A stretch of 64,000 bases of DNA from an uncultured Oscillospiraceae bacterium. GTDB taxonomy: Bacteria; Bacillota; Clostridia; Oscillospirales; Oscillospiraceae. Location: the NCBI GenBank assembly GCA_934565795.1, contig CAKTIM010000010.1:10148-74147 (forward strand), given 5' to 3'. Below, piece by piece: positions 7,525 to 16,400 of this stretch (positions are counted from its first letter, which is position 1; each line of letters opens with the position of its first letter). A model generated the notes under the pieces. The model made no database searches and was not told where the DNA came from. It worked only from the letters and a program-made list of their open reading frames with translations. Made by a program: the position numbers and the translations under genes.

Positions 7525-8161
7525 ACGGATCAAGGAGAGTCAAAAGCATCTCCGGCGTGTCTGCAATGGCAGCGGCCCCGGCCTTTTTCATATCCGCCAC
7601 CTTGCCATAGCCCCAGGAGACACCGATGGTGGGAATCCCGTGGGCGGCAGCGCCGGTCACGTCAAAGGCAGTATCGCCCACCATAACGGCATCTGTATCA
7701 GCGCCGATCTGCTCCAGCAGAAATGCGATCACATCGCTTTTGCTCACGCGGGACTGGTCAAAGGTCGCGCCGCAGATGCAGTCAAAAAAGAATGCCAGGC
7801 TAAAATGCTCCAGCACCTCAACGGCAGTGACCTCCGGCTTGGAGGTGGCGACGTATAGCTTGTGACCCTGGGCCTTCAGCGTTTCCAGCAGCTCCTGGAT
7901 GCCGGGGTAGGGGTAGTTCTCAAATTTTCCAATGGGCAGATATCTGCTCCGAAAGACGGCAATTGCCTCCTCGACCCGGTCGGCGGGGACACCGTATCTC
8001 ATGAAGGAATCGCCCAGCGGCGGGCCGACAAAGGTTCTCAACTCGTCGGGGGAGGGGATGGGCAGGCCGAAGCGCTCCAGCGTCATTTTGGCGCAGTTGA
8101 TGATCCCCTCGCCGGAATCGGTGAGGGTTCCATCCAGATCAAAAAGAATTGATTTCTTCAC
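7523..8161 (-). CDS. HAD-superfamily hydrolase, phosphoglycolate phosphatase-like
   Basis: A 212-residue subclass IA HAD phosphatase. Motif I is FDLDGTLTDS (residues 7-16) with both catalytic aspartates, motif II is VATSKP near 104, the motif III lysine lies around 140 and motif IV is MVGDTAFDV near 160. A helical cap domain sits between residues 17 and 85. Relatives act on phosphoglycolate, pyrophosphate (PpaX) or nucleotides, and substrate cannot be decided here. A conventional start with agg upstream. Single gene, convergent with the small ORF. Confidence 0.88.
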   Translation of the reverse strand: MKKSILFDLDGTLTDSGEGIINCAKMTLERFGLPIPSPDELRTFVGPPLGDSFMRYGVPADRVEEAIAVFRSRYLPIGKFENYPYPGIQELLETLKAQGHKLYVATSKPEVTAVEVLEHFSLAFFFDCICGATFDQSRVSKSDVIAFLLEQIGADTDAVMVGDTAFDVTGAAAHGIPTIGVSWGYGKVADMKKAGAAAIADTPEMLLTLLDP

Positions 8162-8209
8162 GGCGTACTCCTTTATCTTTTTGCCTCTATTGTAGCATAT
8201 CCGTACCGC

Positions 8210-9004
8210 TCATGCAAGGACGACATCCATAACCAGCATCAGGCAGAAGCCAATCAGCAGGGAATAGGTAGCGGCGCGCTCATTGCCATGGTCGTGGGTT
8301 TCGGGGATCATCTCGTCGCTGATTACAAACAGCATGGTTCCACCGGCGAAGGCCAGGAAAAACGGCAGCACCGCCGATGCCAGCGTGACCGCATAAAAGC
8401 CTGCAAAGGTTCCGATCATTTCAATGATGCCGGTGGCCGCGCCGCACAGAAAGGTTTTTCGCGGGGAGATTCCCGCCGCCAGCATGGGCGTGACGGTGAC
8501 AAGCCCCTCTGGAATATTTTGCAGTGCGATCCCACCCGCAATCAGCAGTGCGGCCTTATAGTCCCCGGAGCCGAGGCTGACGCCGGCGGCCAGCCCCTCC
8601 GGGAAATTATGGATGGCCATGGCCGCCACAAACAGCACCAGCCGATCCCGGCGGAAATGATGGGCATTCAGGTCATCCTCCCACCCGATCAGCTTATGGA
8701 TATGGGGCACCAGGCGGTCAACCAGGCTGATACAGAACGCACCGGCCAGAATGCCGCAGAGGGTCACCAGCAGGCCGCCGCTTTCGCTGTGCTCCATGGC
8801 GGGAATAATCAGGCCCCAGATGGCAGCCGCCAGCATTACACCGGCAGCAAAGGCCAGAACAATATCGCTGAATCGGTGGGAGATTTTGCGGCAGGGGAAG
8901 CCAAACGCCGTCCCTAAAATGGTCGCGCCGCCAACTCCCAGGGCGGTTAACAGGCAAAGCAGCATCGTAAACGTCCTTTCCATATGGTAGTCATATTCCA
9001 GCAT
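8210..9004 (-). CDS. ZIP-family divalent metal transporter (GufA-like)
   Basis: About 264 residues with eight predicted membrane helices. Helices IV and V carry the metal-site motifs HNFPEGLAAGVSLG and GIALQNIPEGLVT, whose His, Asn and Glu residues form the binuclear site of bacterial ZIP proteins. Expected role is zinc or other divalent cation uptake across the cytoplasmic membrane. I chose the ATG at 9004, which has ggag five bases upstream; the ATG at 8983, just before the first helix, is the alternative, and a GTG at 9031 lacks a binding site. Confidence 0.88.
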   Translation of the reverse strand: MLEYDYHMERTFTMLLCLLTALGVGGATILGTAFGFPCRKISHRFSDIVLAFAAGVMLAAAIWGLIIPAMEHSESGGLLVTLCGILAGAFCISLVDRLVPHIHKLIGWEDDLNAHHFRRDRLVLFVAAMAIHNFPEGLAAGVSLGSGDYKAALLIAGGIALQNIPEGLVTVTPMLAAGISPRKTFLCGAATGIIEMIGTFAGFYAVTLASAVLPFFLAFAGGTMLFVISDEMIPETHDHGNERAATYSLLIGFCLMLVMDVVLA

Positions 9005-9050
9005 ATGCACTCCATGGAGAAAAGGCCGCACAAATTTGCAAAAAATGAGA

Positions 9051-9080
9051 AAAAAACCGCCCAGCCAAGGCTGAGCGGCG
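9051..9080 (-). terminator. Intrinsic terminator of the EamA exporter gene
   Basis: On the minus strand, ccgctcagcc and its complement around ttgg form a stem followed by seven T residues. It lies directly behind the stop at 9086. Confidence 0.8.
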
Positions 9081-9085
9081 TTGTT

Positions 9086-9988
9086 TCATGCCCTGCTGCG
9101 GAAAAGCTTCTTAACGGGCAGCTGGGATATAATGACCCCTGCGAATACGAACGCGCAGCCGGTCAGCTCTGCCGCCGTCATGGTGTTGTGCAGAATCAGC
9201 CAGCCACCCAGGGCGGCGAATACGGATTCCAGGCTCATAATCAGCGAAGCCGCCGTCGGCTCCAGCCGCTTCTGCCCCGCAATTTGCAGGCTGTAGCCAA
9301 CGCCCATGGAGAGGATACCGGCAAAGCACAGCGGCAGCCAGCAGGCGGTAATGGTCTGCATCTGCACTGTCTCGTGGTTCAGAACAATACCTGGGACGGA
9401 CAATGCGGAAACCACCAGCGCCTGCACGCAGTTCAGCCGCAGGCCGTCCAGATCCTGGGCATAGCGGTCGATCAGCAGAATCTGCACGGCAAAGGCCAGC
9501 GCGCAGGCGATCATAAGCAGATCGCCGATATTGATCCCGCTGATATCCGTAAAGCTCAGCAGATAAAGCCCCACCAGCGCCAGCAAAACGCTGAACACAG
9601 CGTTCAGCCCCGGCCTGCGGTGCACAAAAATGCCGAGAATGGGCACCAGCACAATATACATGGCTGTCAGAAAGCCCGCCTTCCCAGGCGCAGTATACAC
9701 CAGCCCCACCTGCTGCAGGCTGGTGGCGGCGAACAGCGCAGCACCGCAGATGATGCCGCCCCGCCAAAGCTTTTTGCTTTTCCATTTTTTCAGCGATGCG
9801 GCCATTCCAATTTTGCAGTCGAGCAGCAGCGACGCCGGAAACAGAAAGAGCACGCCCAGCAGGCACCGAATGGCCTGAAAGGTAAATGGCCCGATCAGCT
9901 CCATTCCTACACTCTGGGCGATGAATGCCATTCCCCAGACAAACGTCCCCAGCAGCAGTGCCAGGGTTCCCTTCATTTGTTGCTTCAT
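9086..9988 (-). CDS. DMT-superfamily EamA transporter
   Basis: About 300 residues with ten hydrophobic segments arranged as two EamA repeats. The first begins GTLALLLGTFVWGMAFIAQSVG and the second contains ALVVSALSVPGIV and ends with GCAFVFAGVIISQLP. Such proteins export or import small metabolites such as amino acids; the substrate is unknown. The start at 9988 is preferred because residues before it are hydrophilic and unlike the family; the binding site there is weak. Monocistronic with its own terminator. Confidence 0.88.
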   Translation of the reverse strand: MKQQMKGTLALLLGTFVWGMAFIAQSVGMELIGPFTFQAIRCLLGVLFLFPASLLLDCKIGMAASLKKWKSKKLWRGGIICGAALFAATSLQQVGLVYTAPGKAGFLTAMYIVLVPILGIFVHRRPGLNAVFSVLLALVGLYLLSFTDISGINIGDLLMIACALAFAVQILLIDRYAQDLDGLRLNCVQALVVSALSVPGIVLNHETVQMQTITACWLPLCFAGILSMGVGYSLQIAGQKRLEPTAASLIMSLESVFAALGGWLILHNTMTAAELTGCAFVFAGVIISQLPVKKLFRSRA

Positions 9989-10104
9989 TTTAATCACCGG
10001 GGAGTAATTTATCATATTCTGCCGCAATTTGCAAGGGCTTCTCCCGTTTGCATTTTGCGTCATGGTATGATATGATGAATAAGACAAAAGGGGAGGAGAG
10101 ACCC

Positions 10105-10380
10105 ATGGAAAAACTGTTTATTCCCACACTGCACACGTTTGCAATGAACAATATCTTTACAGGCTCTTCAGGCCTTTTTCGCTTCCGCGCCGCGCCGGAT
10201 ATCATCATGGCCACCCCAAAGGAGGTGGACTACGAAAAAAGCAGCATCCACGTGGAATACTGGCACGGCCTGTACTGCTACGAAAAGAGCACCATGGAGG
10301 GCGAACGAGTATTTCCTCTGTCCGCCCAGGGCAGAGAAGAGATGATCGCCTGGCTGGAGGAAAAGCTGGGTGAGGGCTGA
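10105..10380 (+). CDS. Hypothetical 91-aa protein
   Basis: A small soluble protein starting MEKLFIPTLHTFAMNN. The ATG at 10105 has an excellent ggggaggag site. Notable features are a segment with alternating hydrophobic and charged residues (YEKSSIHVEYWHGLYCYEKS, near residues 40-60) and an amphipathic C-terminal helix (SAQGREEMIAWLEEKLGEG). I recognise no family. A foldback repeat begins 40 bases downstream. Confidence 0.65.
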   Translation: MEKLFIPTLHTFAMNNIFTGSSGLFRFRAAPDIIMATPKEVDYEKSSIHVEYWHGLYCYEKSTMEGERVFPLSAQGREEMIAWLEEKLGEG

Positions 10381-10420
10381 ACGCCCAAAAATGATACACC
10401 CCACAAAGGCACGCGGTTCA

Positions 10421-10589
10421 TTAGGGAAGCTCTGAATAAATCGGCAAGAGCTGGCAGCGAGGGATTTTGTTCCCAGGCAAAGGATGGAAAATGGAGGAAT
10501 ACTGTATGTATTTCCCATTTTTCATCCTGCGGCATGGGGGCAAAAGACCCACTTTCCAGCCGCAGGCGATTTATTCAGAGGTTCCTTAA
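10421..10589 (+). repeat. Dispersed foldback repeat, copy 1
   Basis: A 169-bp element whose ends are inverted copies of each other: ctctgaataaatcg near the left end and cgatttattcagag near the right. The middle also folds, with ggatggaaaatgg facing ccatttttcatcc. It matches the reverse complement of the copy at 57427 at most positions. No coding capacity, so it is MITE-like or a REP-type terminator element. Confidence 0.75.
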
Positions 10590-10810
10590 TGCTGGGTGCC
10601 TTTTGCTGTGTCCAAAAAACGCGCAAAGCGGACAGGCGGCACGAAATCTGGGGAGGCGCATAGCCCTGCCGGGCAGGACACAATGCACACATCTTATATT
10701 TAAAATTATGCATATTGCTTAAAATGCTATATCGGAATTTCAGTAATTCGTGCAGTTAGCCCTAAAAGCATTCAAGATGTGAAATAATGTTTCGTCGAAG
10801 CGTGTAACTA

Positions 10811-10839
10811 TTGACAGATTCATTTCACAGTGCTAAACT
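10811..10839 (+). promoter_or_regulatory. Sigma-A-like promoter for the salvage cluster
   Basis: TTGACA at 10811-10816 and TAAACT at 10834-10839 are separated by 17 bp, about 55 bp before the binding-protein gene. It is the only strong promoter I see before 16400. Confidence 0.75.
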
Positions 10840-10893
10840 GAAACCATCCAAGGCGGAACACCCCGCCGAAAAAACAAAAAATAGGAGGCTATT

Positions 10894-12405
10894 ATGAAAA
10901 AGATCGCTGTATTGCTGCTGGTAGCTCTGATGATGCTCTCCATGTGCGCAGTCCCCGCTACCGCTGAGAAGGACACTGCTATCCTGGCTACCTCCGAGGA
11001 GCCGTATCGCTTCTTTGCACAATCCAAGCAGAGCTGCTCCGGCGCGGACAACCTGGTTCTGTCCAACGTCTATGACTGCCTGCTGCGGCTGGAGGCCGAC
11101 GGCTCCCTGACCCCCGCTCTGGCTGAGAGCTACGAAGTATCCGACGACGGCCTGGAATACACCTTCCACCTGCGCAAGGGTGTGAAGTTCCACAACGGCG
11201 TTGAGATGACCGCTGAGGACGTGAAGTTCACCTTTGACTATGGCTTTGAAGGCCCCATCGGCACCGCTCTTTTCGTCAACTTCAAGGAGTGCGAGATCAT
11301 TGACGACTACACCGTCAAGGTCACCCTGACCACCCCCTACGCTGCGTTCCCCTACGGTGTTGCTTCCCGCCTGGGCGGCGTTGCCTGCAAGTCCTATTTT
11401 GACGAAGTCGGCGACGACTACTATCTGAAGAACCCCATCGGCACCGGCCCCTACAAGTTTGTTGAGTGGGTCAGCGGCGACCACACCACCCTGGTTGCCA
11501 ACGAAGACTACTGGGGCGGCAAGCCTGCCATCCAGAACATCATCATCCAGATCGTTGCCGATACCAACACCCAGATCCTGGGCCTGCAGAACGGCGACTA
11601 CGATGTGGTTCGCAACCCCTCCATCGATGTCTGCACCCGTCTGGAAGGCAATGACGATGTGGCTTGGAACAGCACTCTGTCCACCGGCCGTATTACCCTG
11701 TACCTGAACGACTGGACTGGCGCCTGCAAGGACGTCAACTTCCGTAAGGCTGTTCAGGCTGGCATCGACAAGCAGATGATCAACGACGGCGTTTACGCTG
11801 GCCGCAGTGAGATTCTGAATGTTGACATGTGCTCCAACTATCTGAGCTTCGTTACCGTGGACGACGGCGTTGAGGTCGTTCCTTATGACGTGGAAGCTGC
11901 TCAGGAATACCTGGCACAGTCCAACTACAACGGCGAAGAGTTTGCCATCTCCGTTCCCAGCGGTAGCGCCCTGGAGAACGTTGCGAAGATCATCCAGGCC
12001 CAGCTGATGGAAGTTGGCATCAACTGCACCATCAAGGCCACCGATTACCCCACCTACTCCGGCGAGTGGAAGAACCGCACCTACGAAGCCTATGTGCTGA
12101 ATAACCTGTGCTCCCTGGTGGATGCCGACGGCGTGTACACCGGCCACCGTCTTGACAGAGAGCCTTGGGAAGACCGCGTGTTCCAGCGTGACGGCGAGAT
12201 CTCCGAGATCCTGCTGGAGGCCCGTGCCGCTCAGGGTGAGGACCGCAAGGCTCTGTACGTAGAGGCCTGCAACATCGTGACCGAAGAAGCCTACGATGTT
12301 CCTCTGGTGAACGACCTGTCCACCATCGCGTTCCGTTCCAACATGGACGGCGTGCAGGCACATTGCCTGGGCAACATGTACTTCGGCGACTGGAGCTTCA
12401 AATAA
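10894..12405 (+). CDS. ABC transporter substrate-binding protein, peptide/nickel (family 5)
   Basis: A 503-residue extracellular solute-binding protein of the DppA/OppA class. Residues 1-24 are a signal peptide (MKK, hydrophobic core, CAVPATA), then the SBP_bac_5 fold with LTPALAESYEVSDDGLEYTF near 70 and VKFHNGVEMTAEDVKFTF near 95, the usual family signatures. The cysteine sits in LSMC, a poor lipobox, so cleavage by signal peptidase I after ATA is as likely as lipidation. It opens a five-gene importer operon and is encoded with highly optimised codons, suggesting strong expression. Cargo is probably oligopeptides, possibly murein peptides given the neighbours. Confidence 0.92.
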   Translation: MKKIAVLLLVALMMLSMCAVPATAEKDTAILATSEEPYRFFAQSKQSCSGADNLVLSNVYDCLLRLEADGSLTPALAESYEVSDDGLEYTFHLRKGVKFHNGVEMTAEDVKFTFDYGFEGPIGTALFVNFKECEIIDDYTVKVTLTTPYAAFPYGVASRLGGVACKSYFDEVGDDYYLKNPIGTGPYKFVEWVSGDHTTLVANEDYWGGKPAIQNIIIQIVADTNTQILGLQNGDYDVVRNPSIDVCTRLEGNDDVAWNSTLSTGRITLYLNDWTGACKDVNFRKAVQAGIDKQMINDGVYAGRSEILNVDMCSNYLSFVTVDDGVEVVPYDVEAAQEYLAQSNYNGEEFAISVPSGSALENVAKIIQAQLMEVGINCTIKATDYPTYSGEWKNRTYEAYVLNNLCSLVDADGVYTGHRLDREPWEDRVFQRDGEISEILLEARAAQGEDRKALYVEACNIVTEEAYDVPLVNDLSTIAFRSNMDGVQAHCLGNMYFGDWSFK

Positions 12406-12525
12406 TCCCATCCCCCTGTTTTTAAGAAAGACTGAGTGAGTGACGAAGGGAAGCGGAACGGTTTATGCCGCGCCGCTTCTCTTCTTTCACAAATAGGCCC
12501 CGCATCTTCTCAAGGAGGAAAAAAG

Positions 12526-13455
12526 ATGACCTGGTTGAAATACGCCGGGAAGCGGCTTCTGATGCTGATCCCGGTTATTATTTGCGTCACATTTATATTG
12601 TATCTGATCCTGTCCGCCGCCCCCGGCGACCTGGCAAGCTCCCTTCTGGGTGACGATGCCACGGCGGAGCAGATCGCGGCGAAGAAAGCGGAGATGGGGT
12701 TGGACAAGCCGCTGCTGGTTCGTTACATCAATTACATGGGCGGTGTGCTGAAGCTGGACTTTGGCACGTCCTGGAAAAATGGCGAAGCGGTTCTGGAATG
12801 CTTTGCCCGCCGCCTGCCCAATACGTTGCTGCTGTCCACCCTCGCTATGCTTTTTGCCGTGGGCGTCGGTGCGCCCCTGGGTATCGGCTCTGCCATCAAG
12901 CAGTATAGCCTGCTGGATTACGGCAGCTCCTTTGTTGCCATGCTGCTGTTCTCTCTGCCAGCCTTCTGGCTGGGCACTATGTGTCAGGTCCTGTTCTGCC
13001 TGACGCTGCACTGGCTGCCCACTTCCGGCTTTACGTCCGCCAAATCCCTGATCCTGCCTACGCTGATCCTGGGCGCCAATACCATGGCTACCATGATCCG
13101 CATGAGCAGAACCAGCATGCTGGACGTGATCCGGCAGGACTACATCCGCACCGCCAAGGCAAAGGGCGCCCCCAACCGGGTGGTCATTCGCCATCATGCG
13201 CTGCGCAACGGCCTGATCCCCGTGGTGACCCAGATCGGTGTCAGCTTCGCCGGTACCATCGGCGGCGCGGTGGTCACAGAAAATATTTTCACAATTCCCG
13301 GCGTTGGCACCATGCTGCTGAACGCTGTGAAATCCCGGGATGTTCCCGTGGTGCTGGGTACGATCATTTTCGTTACGGTGATCGTTGGCGTGATCAATCT
13401 GCTGGTTGACCTGCTGTGTGCGGTGATCGACCCCAGAATTGACCTGGCATCCTGA
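12526..13455 (+). CDS. dppB: ABC transporter permease, DppB-type
   Basis: A 309-residue inner subunit with six membrane helices and the binding-protein-dependent transport domain. The N-terminal WLKYAGKRLLMLIPVIICVTFILYLI start and the EAA loop DYIRTAKAKGAPNRVVIRHHALRNGLIPVV (near 200-230) are diagnostic. Start at 12526 is set by caaggaggaaaaaag directly upstream. It pairs with the DppC-type permease 15 bp downstream. Substrate follows the binding protein. Confidence 0.92.
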   Translation: MTWLKYAGKRLLMLIPVIICVTFILYLILSAAPGDLASSLLGDDATAEQIAAKKAEMGLDKPLLVRYINYMGGVLKLDFGTSWKNGEAVLECFARRLPNTLLLSTLAMLFAVGVGAPLGIGSAIKQYSLLDYGSSFVAMLLFSLPAFWLGTMCQVLFCLTLHWLPTSGFTSAKSLILPTLILGANTMATMIRMSRTSMLDVIRQDYIRTAKAKGAPNRVVIRHHALRNGLIPVVTQIGVSFAGTIGGAVVTENIFTIPGVGTMLLNAVKSRDVPVVLGTIIFVTVIVGVINLLVDLLCAVIDPRIDLAS

Positions 13456-13470
13456 TGGAGGGCAAGAGAT

Positions 13471-14346
13471 ATGTTGAAACGTCGCAAAAAATCCCTTTCT
13501 GAATACAGCACCGGCGAACTTGTGCTGTTCCGCTTCCGCAAGAACAAGCTGGCAATGTTCGGTGTGTTCCTGCTGGTGCTGGTGTTCCTGGCCGTGCTGG
13601 CCGCGCCAGTCCTGAGCAGCTACCAGAATGTTACGAAAATGCACATTTCTGACCGCTTCACCAGCCCCAATGCGCTGTACATCTTCGGTACGGATGAATT
13701 TGGCCGCGACCTGTTTGCCCGGGTCCTGTACGGCGGCAGAATCTCTCTGCTGTGCTCCTTCGCCATCATCGGCATCGCCTTCGTGATCGGCGCGCTGATT
13801 GGCGGCATCGCCGGCTTCTTTGGCGGCAAGGTGGACACCATTCTCATGCGCTTTGTGGATATGCTGATGGCGGTTCCCTCGTCTCTGCTGGCCATGGCCA
13901 TTATTACCGCGCTGGGCAACGGCGTGTGGAAGCTGGTGGTGGCGCTGGCCATCTCCCAGGTGGCACGGTTTGCCAGAATTGTCCGTTCCTCGGTGCTGAC
14001 GCTGCGGAATGTGGAATTCATCGAGGCTGCCAAGTGCTACGGATGCAGCTCCCTGCGGATCATCCTGAAGCACATCCTGCCCAACGGCATCGGCCCGATC
14101 ATCGTATCGGCAACTCTGTGCCTGGGCCAGACGATCCTGAGCATTTCCTCCATGGGCTACCTGGGCCTGGGCGTTGCCTCGCCCACGCCGGAATGGGGCA
14201 CCATCATTTCCGAAAACAAGATCAATATTCAGGCATACCCCTATCTGGGCCTGATTCCCGGCATCTGCATCTGCCTGACGGTTATGGCCGTGAACTTCAT
14301 CGGCGACGGCCTGCGCGATGCCTTTGACCCCAGAACCAAGAAATAA
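13471..14346 (+). CDS. dppC: ABC transporter permease, DppC-type
   Basis: A 291-residue second permease of the importer. It has the DppC-type N-terminal cytoplasmic segment (FRKNKLAMFGVFLLV), the periplasmic-side GTDEFGRDLFARVLYGGRISL block typical of this subunit, and the EAA loop EFIEAAKCYGCSSLRIILKHILPNGIGPI. Six membrane helices. Fifteen bases behind the first permease and fourteen before the first ATPase. Confidence 0.92.
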   Translation: MLKRRKKSLSEYSTGELVLFRFRKNKLAMFGVFLLVLVFLAVLAAPVLSSYQNVTKMHISDRFTSPNALYIFGTDEFGRDLFARVLYGGRISLLCSFAIIGIAFVIGALIGGIAGFFGGKVDTILMRFVDMLMAVPSSLLAMAIITALGNGVWKLVVALAISQVARFARIVRSSVLTLRNVEFIEAAKCYGCSSLRIILKHILPNGIGPIIVSATLCLGQTILSISSMGYLGLGVASPTPEWGTIISENKINIQAYPYLGLIPGICICLTVMAVNFIGDGLRDAFDPRTKK

Positions 14347-14359
14347 GGAGGACGCACAG

Positions 14360-15349
14360 ATGGAAAAGAATCAAGAAAACCTGCTGGAAATTTCCGATCT
14401 GACCGTCCGGTATAATACCGACGACGCCGTGGTTCATGCGGTGAACAACTTCAATCTCAACCTGGTTCGGGGCGAGGCCCGGGGTCTGGTAGGCGAGACC
14501 GGCGCAGGAAAGACCACCCTGGCGCTGTCCATTCTTCGGCTGCTGCCGGAGCGGGTGGGCGAGATCAAGAGCGGCTCCATCGTCTACGACGGCCAGGAGC
14601 TTCTGAAGCTGCCCGAAGCGGAGATGCTTCCCCTGCGGGGCAAGCGGATCTCCATGATCTTCCAGGATCCCATGACCAGCCTGAACCCCACCCAGACCGT
14701 GGGCAATCAGGTTCTGGAGGTGCTGAATCTGCACTTCCCGGAAATGAGCCGCGCCGAAAAGGTCAAGCGTGTGGATGAAATGATGACCCTGGTCGGCATT
14801 CCGCCGGAGCGGAAGAACAGCTATCCCCACGAGTTCTCCGGCGGCATGAAGCAGAGAATCGTGATCGCCATGGCTCTGGTGGCCGAACCGGAGCTGCTGC
14901 TGGCCGACGAGCCTACCACTGCACTGGACGTGACCATCCAGGCGCAGATTCTGGAGCTGATGCAGCAGCTGCGGGAAAAGTTCAACACCTCCGTGATGCT
15001 GATCACCCATGACCTCGGTGTTGTGGCGCAGTTCTGCGACTCGGTCTCCGTGGTGTACGCGGGCCGCGTGGTGGAATTTGGCCCGGTGGAGAAGGTGTTC
15101 CAGCGCAAGGAGAACCATCCCTATACGGCAGGCCTCTTTAACTGCATCCCTAATCTGGAGGATGACCAGCCCCGACTGCACCCCATCGCCGGACATATGG
15201 CGGATCCCAGAAAGGAATACCAGGGCTGCTGCTTCGCGGACAGATGCGAATATGCCACGGATATCTGCCGGACGCAAGCGCCTGCCATGCATGTCTGCGG
15301 CGACCATGGGATCATGTGCCACCGCTATGGGAACAAGGAGGAATTCTGA
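14360..15349 (+). CDS. dppD: ABC transporter ATP-binding protein, DppD-type
   Basis: A 329-residue ATPase energising the importer. It shows Walker [10 protein letters not shown] (about residue 40), the signature FSGGMKQR (about 157), Walker [13 protein letters not shown] and the switch histidine in LITHDLG. The C-terminal oligopeptide-transporter extension carries four cysteines ([15 protein letters not shown]), the position where DppD proteins bind an iron-sulfur cluster. Start at 14360 has aaggaggacgcacag in front. Confidence 0.93.
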   Translation: MEKNQENLLEISDLTVRYNTDDAVVHAVNNFNLNLVRGEARGLVGETGAGKTTLALSILRLLPERVGEIKSGSIVYDGQELLKLPEAEMLPLRGKRISMIFQDPMTSLNPTQTVGNQVLEVLNLHFPEMSRAEKVKRVDEMMTLVGIPPERKNSYPHEFSGGMKQRIVIAMALVAEPELLLADEPTTALDVTIQAQILELMQQLREKFNTSVMLITHDLGVVAQFCDSVSVVYAGRVVEFGPVEKVFQRKENHPYTAGLFNCIPNLEDDQPRLHPIAGHMADPRKEYQGCCFADRCEYATDICRTQAPAMHVCGDHGIMCHRYGNKEEF

Positions 15350-15350
15350 T

Positions 15351-16301
15351 ATGGCAACGCCGCTGGTTGAAACAAGAAATCTGAAAAAATATTTTAAAAC
15401 CGGGTCAGGCATCCTCCATGCCGTGGAGGACGTGAACCTGAAGATCATGCCCGGCAAGACCCTGGGCGTGGTGGGTGAGAGCGGCTGCGGCAAGTCCACC
15501 CTTGGCAGAACCATTCTTCGCCTCCAGCCTGCCACCGCCGGTGAGGTGCTGTACAACGGAGAGAATATTCTGAAGTACAAGGGCAGGGATATGCAGAAGA
15601 TCCATATGAATATGCAGATGGTGTTCCAGGATCCTTACAGCTCCCTGGATCCCCGGATGTCGGTGCACAATCTGATCGCCGAGCCGGTGCAGGTCTGCGG
15701 CCTGCTGAAGAGCAAGACGGAGATCAACGACCATGTTCATAAGATCATGGACATGTGCGGTCTGCCTGCGGATCAGGCGAACCTGTACCCCCATGAGCTG
15801 GACGGAGGCCTGCGGCAGCGGGTGGGTCTGGCCCGGGCCATGGCGGTGAGCCCCAAGTTCATCGTCTGTGACGAGCCGGTTTCCGCACTGGATGTTTCCA
15901 TTCAGGCGCAGATCCTGAACCTTTTGATGGACCTGCAGGAGCAGCGCGGGCTGTCTTATATGTTCATCACCCATGACCTGTGCGTGGTGAAGCACATCAG
16001 TGACGAGATCATGGTCATGTACATGGGCCAGGTGGTGGAGCATGCCAAAACCGCCGAGCTGTTTGCAAATCCTGTGCACCCCTATACCAAGGCGCTGCTG
16101 CATGCGGTTCCTACCATTGATCTGTCCCGCCGGAACCGGGAGCGCCAGGTGCTGCGCGGCGAAGTCTCCAGTCCCATCAATCCCGCACCGGGCTGTCGTT
16201 TTGCACCCCGCTGCCCCTATGCAACGGAAAAGTGCCGGGAGAATATCTGCCTGAAGGAAGTCAGCCCGGAACACTTTGTCGCCTGTTCACTCTGCGAGTG
16301 A
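15351..16301 (+). CDS. dppF: ABC transporter ATP-binding protein, DppF-type
   Basis: A 316-residue second ATPase starting one base after the DppD-type stop, with aaggagg upstream. Walker A is GESGCGKSTLGRT, Walker B is FIVCDEPVSALD and the switch is FITHDLC. The signature reads LDGGLRQR instead of LSGGQRQR, replacing the conserved serine with aspartate; similar variants exist in some DppF/OppF proteins, and then the DppD-type signature would complete the other ATP site. The C-terminal extension also has four cysteines. Confidence 0.92.
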   Translation: MATPLVETRNLKKYFKTGSGILHAVEDVNLKIMPGKTLGVVGESGCGKSTLGRTILRLQPATAGEVLYNGENILKYKGRDMQKIHMNMQMVFQDPYSSLDPRMSVHNLIAEPVQVCGLLKSKTEINDHVHKIMDMCGLPADQANLYPHELDGGLRQRVGLARAMAVSPKFIVCDEPVSALDVSIQAQILNLLMDLQEQRGLSYMFITHDLCVVKHISDEIMVMYMGQVVEHAKTAELFANPVHPYTKALLHAVPTIDLSRRNRERQVLRGEVSSPINPAPGCRFAPRCPYATEKCRENICLKEVSPEHFVACSLCE

Positions 16302-16400
16302 CCACAGGGAAGTACGGCTTGACAAAAAGCAGCCTTATTCAATCGAATTGGCGTCAATCGCGTTTTCCCATTTGCGGATGTCCGAACGAGGAGGAACAGT

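Larger units (their letters stand above)
10381..10893. other. Intergenic region with foldback repeat and operon promoter
   Basis: No gene is supported. Contents are the dispersed foldback repeat (10421-10589), then about 220 bp of unassigned sequence that turns AT-rich near 10690, and a sigma-A-like promoter at 10811 driving the salvage cluster. Confidence 0.55.

Noticed and set aside
10825..12411. 528-codon minus-strand frame opposite the binding-protein gene
   Set aside because: Its composition follows from the strong codon bias of the plus-strand gene; the plus-strand protein has a clear family and signal peptide.
12487..14073. Long minus-strand frame rich in Gln and His opposite the permease genes
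   Set aside because: High Q/H content is the mirror of hydrophobic codons on the other strand; there is no binding site or family.
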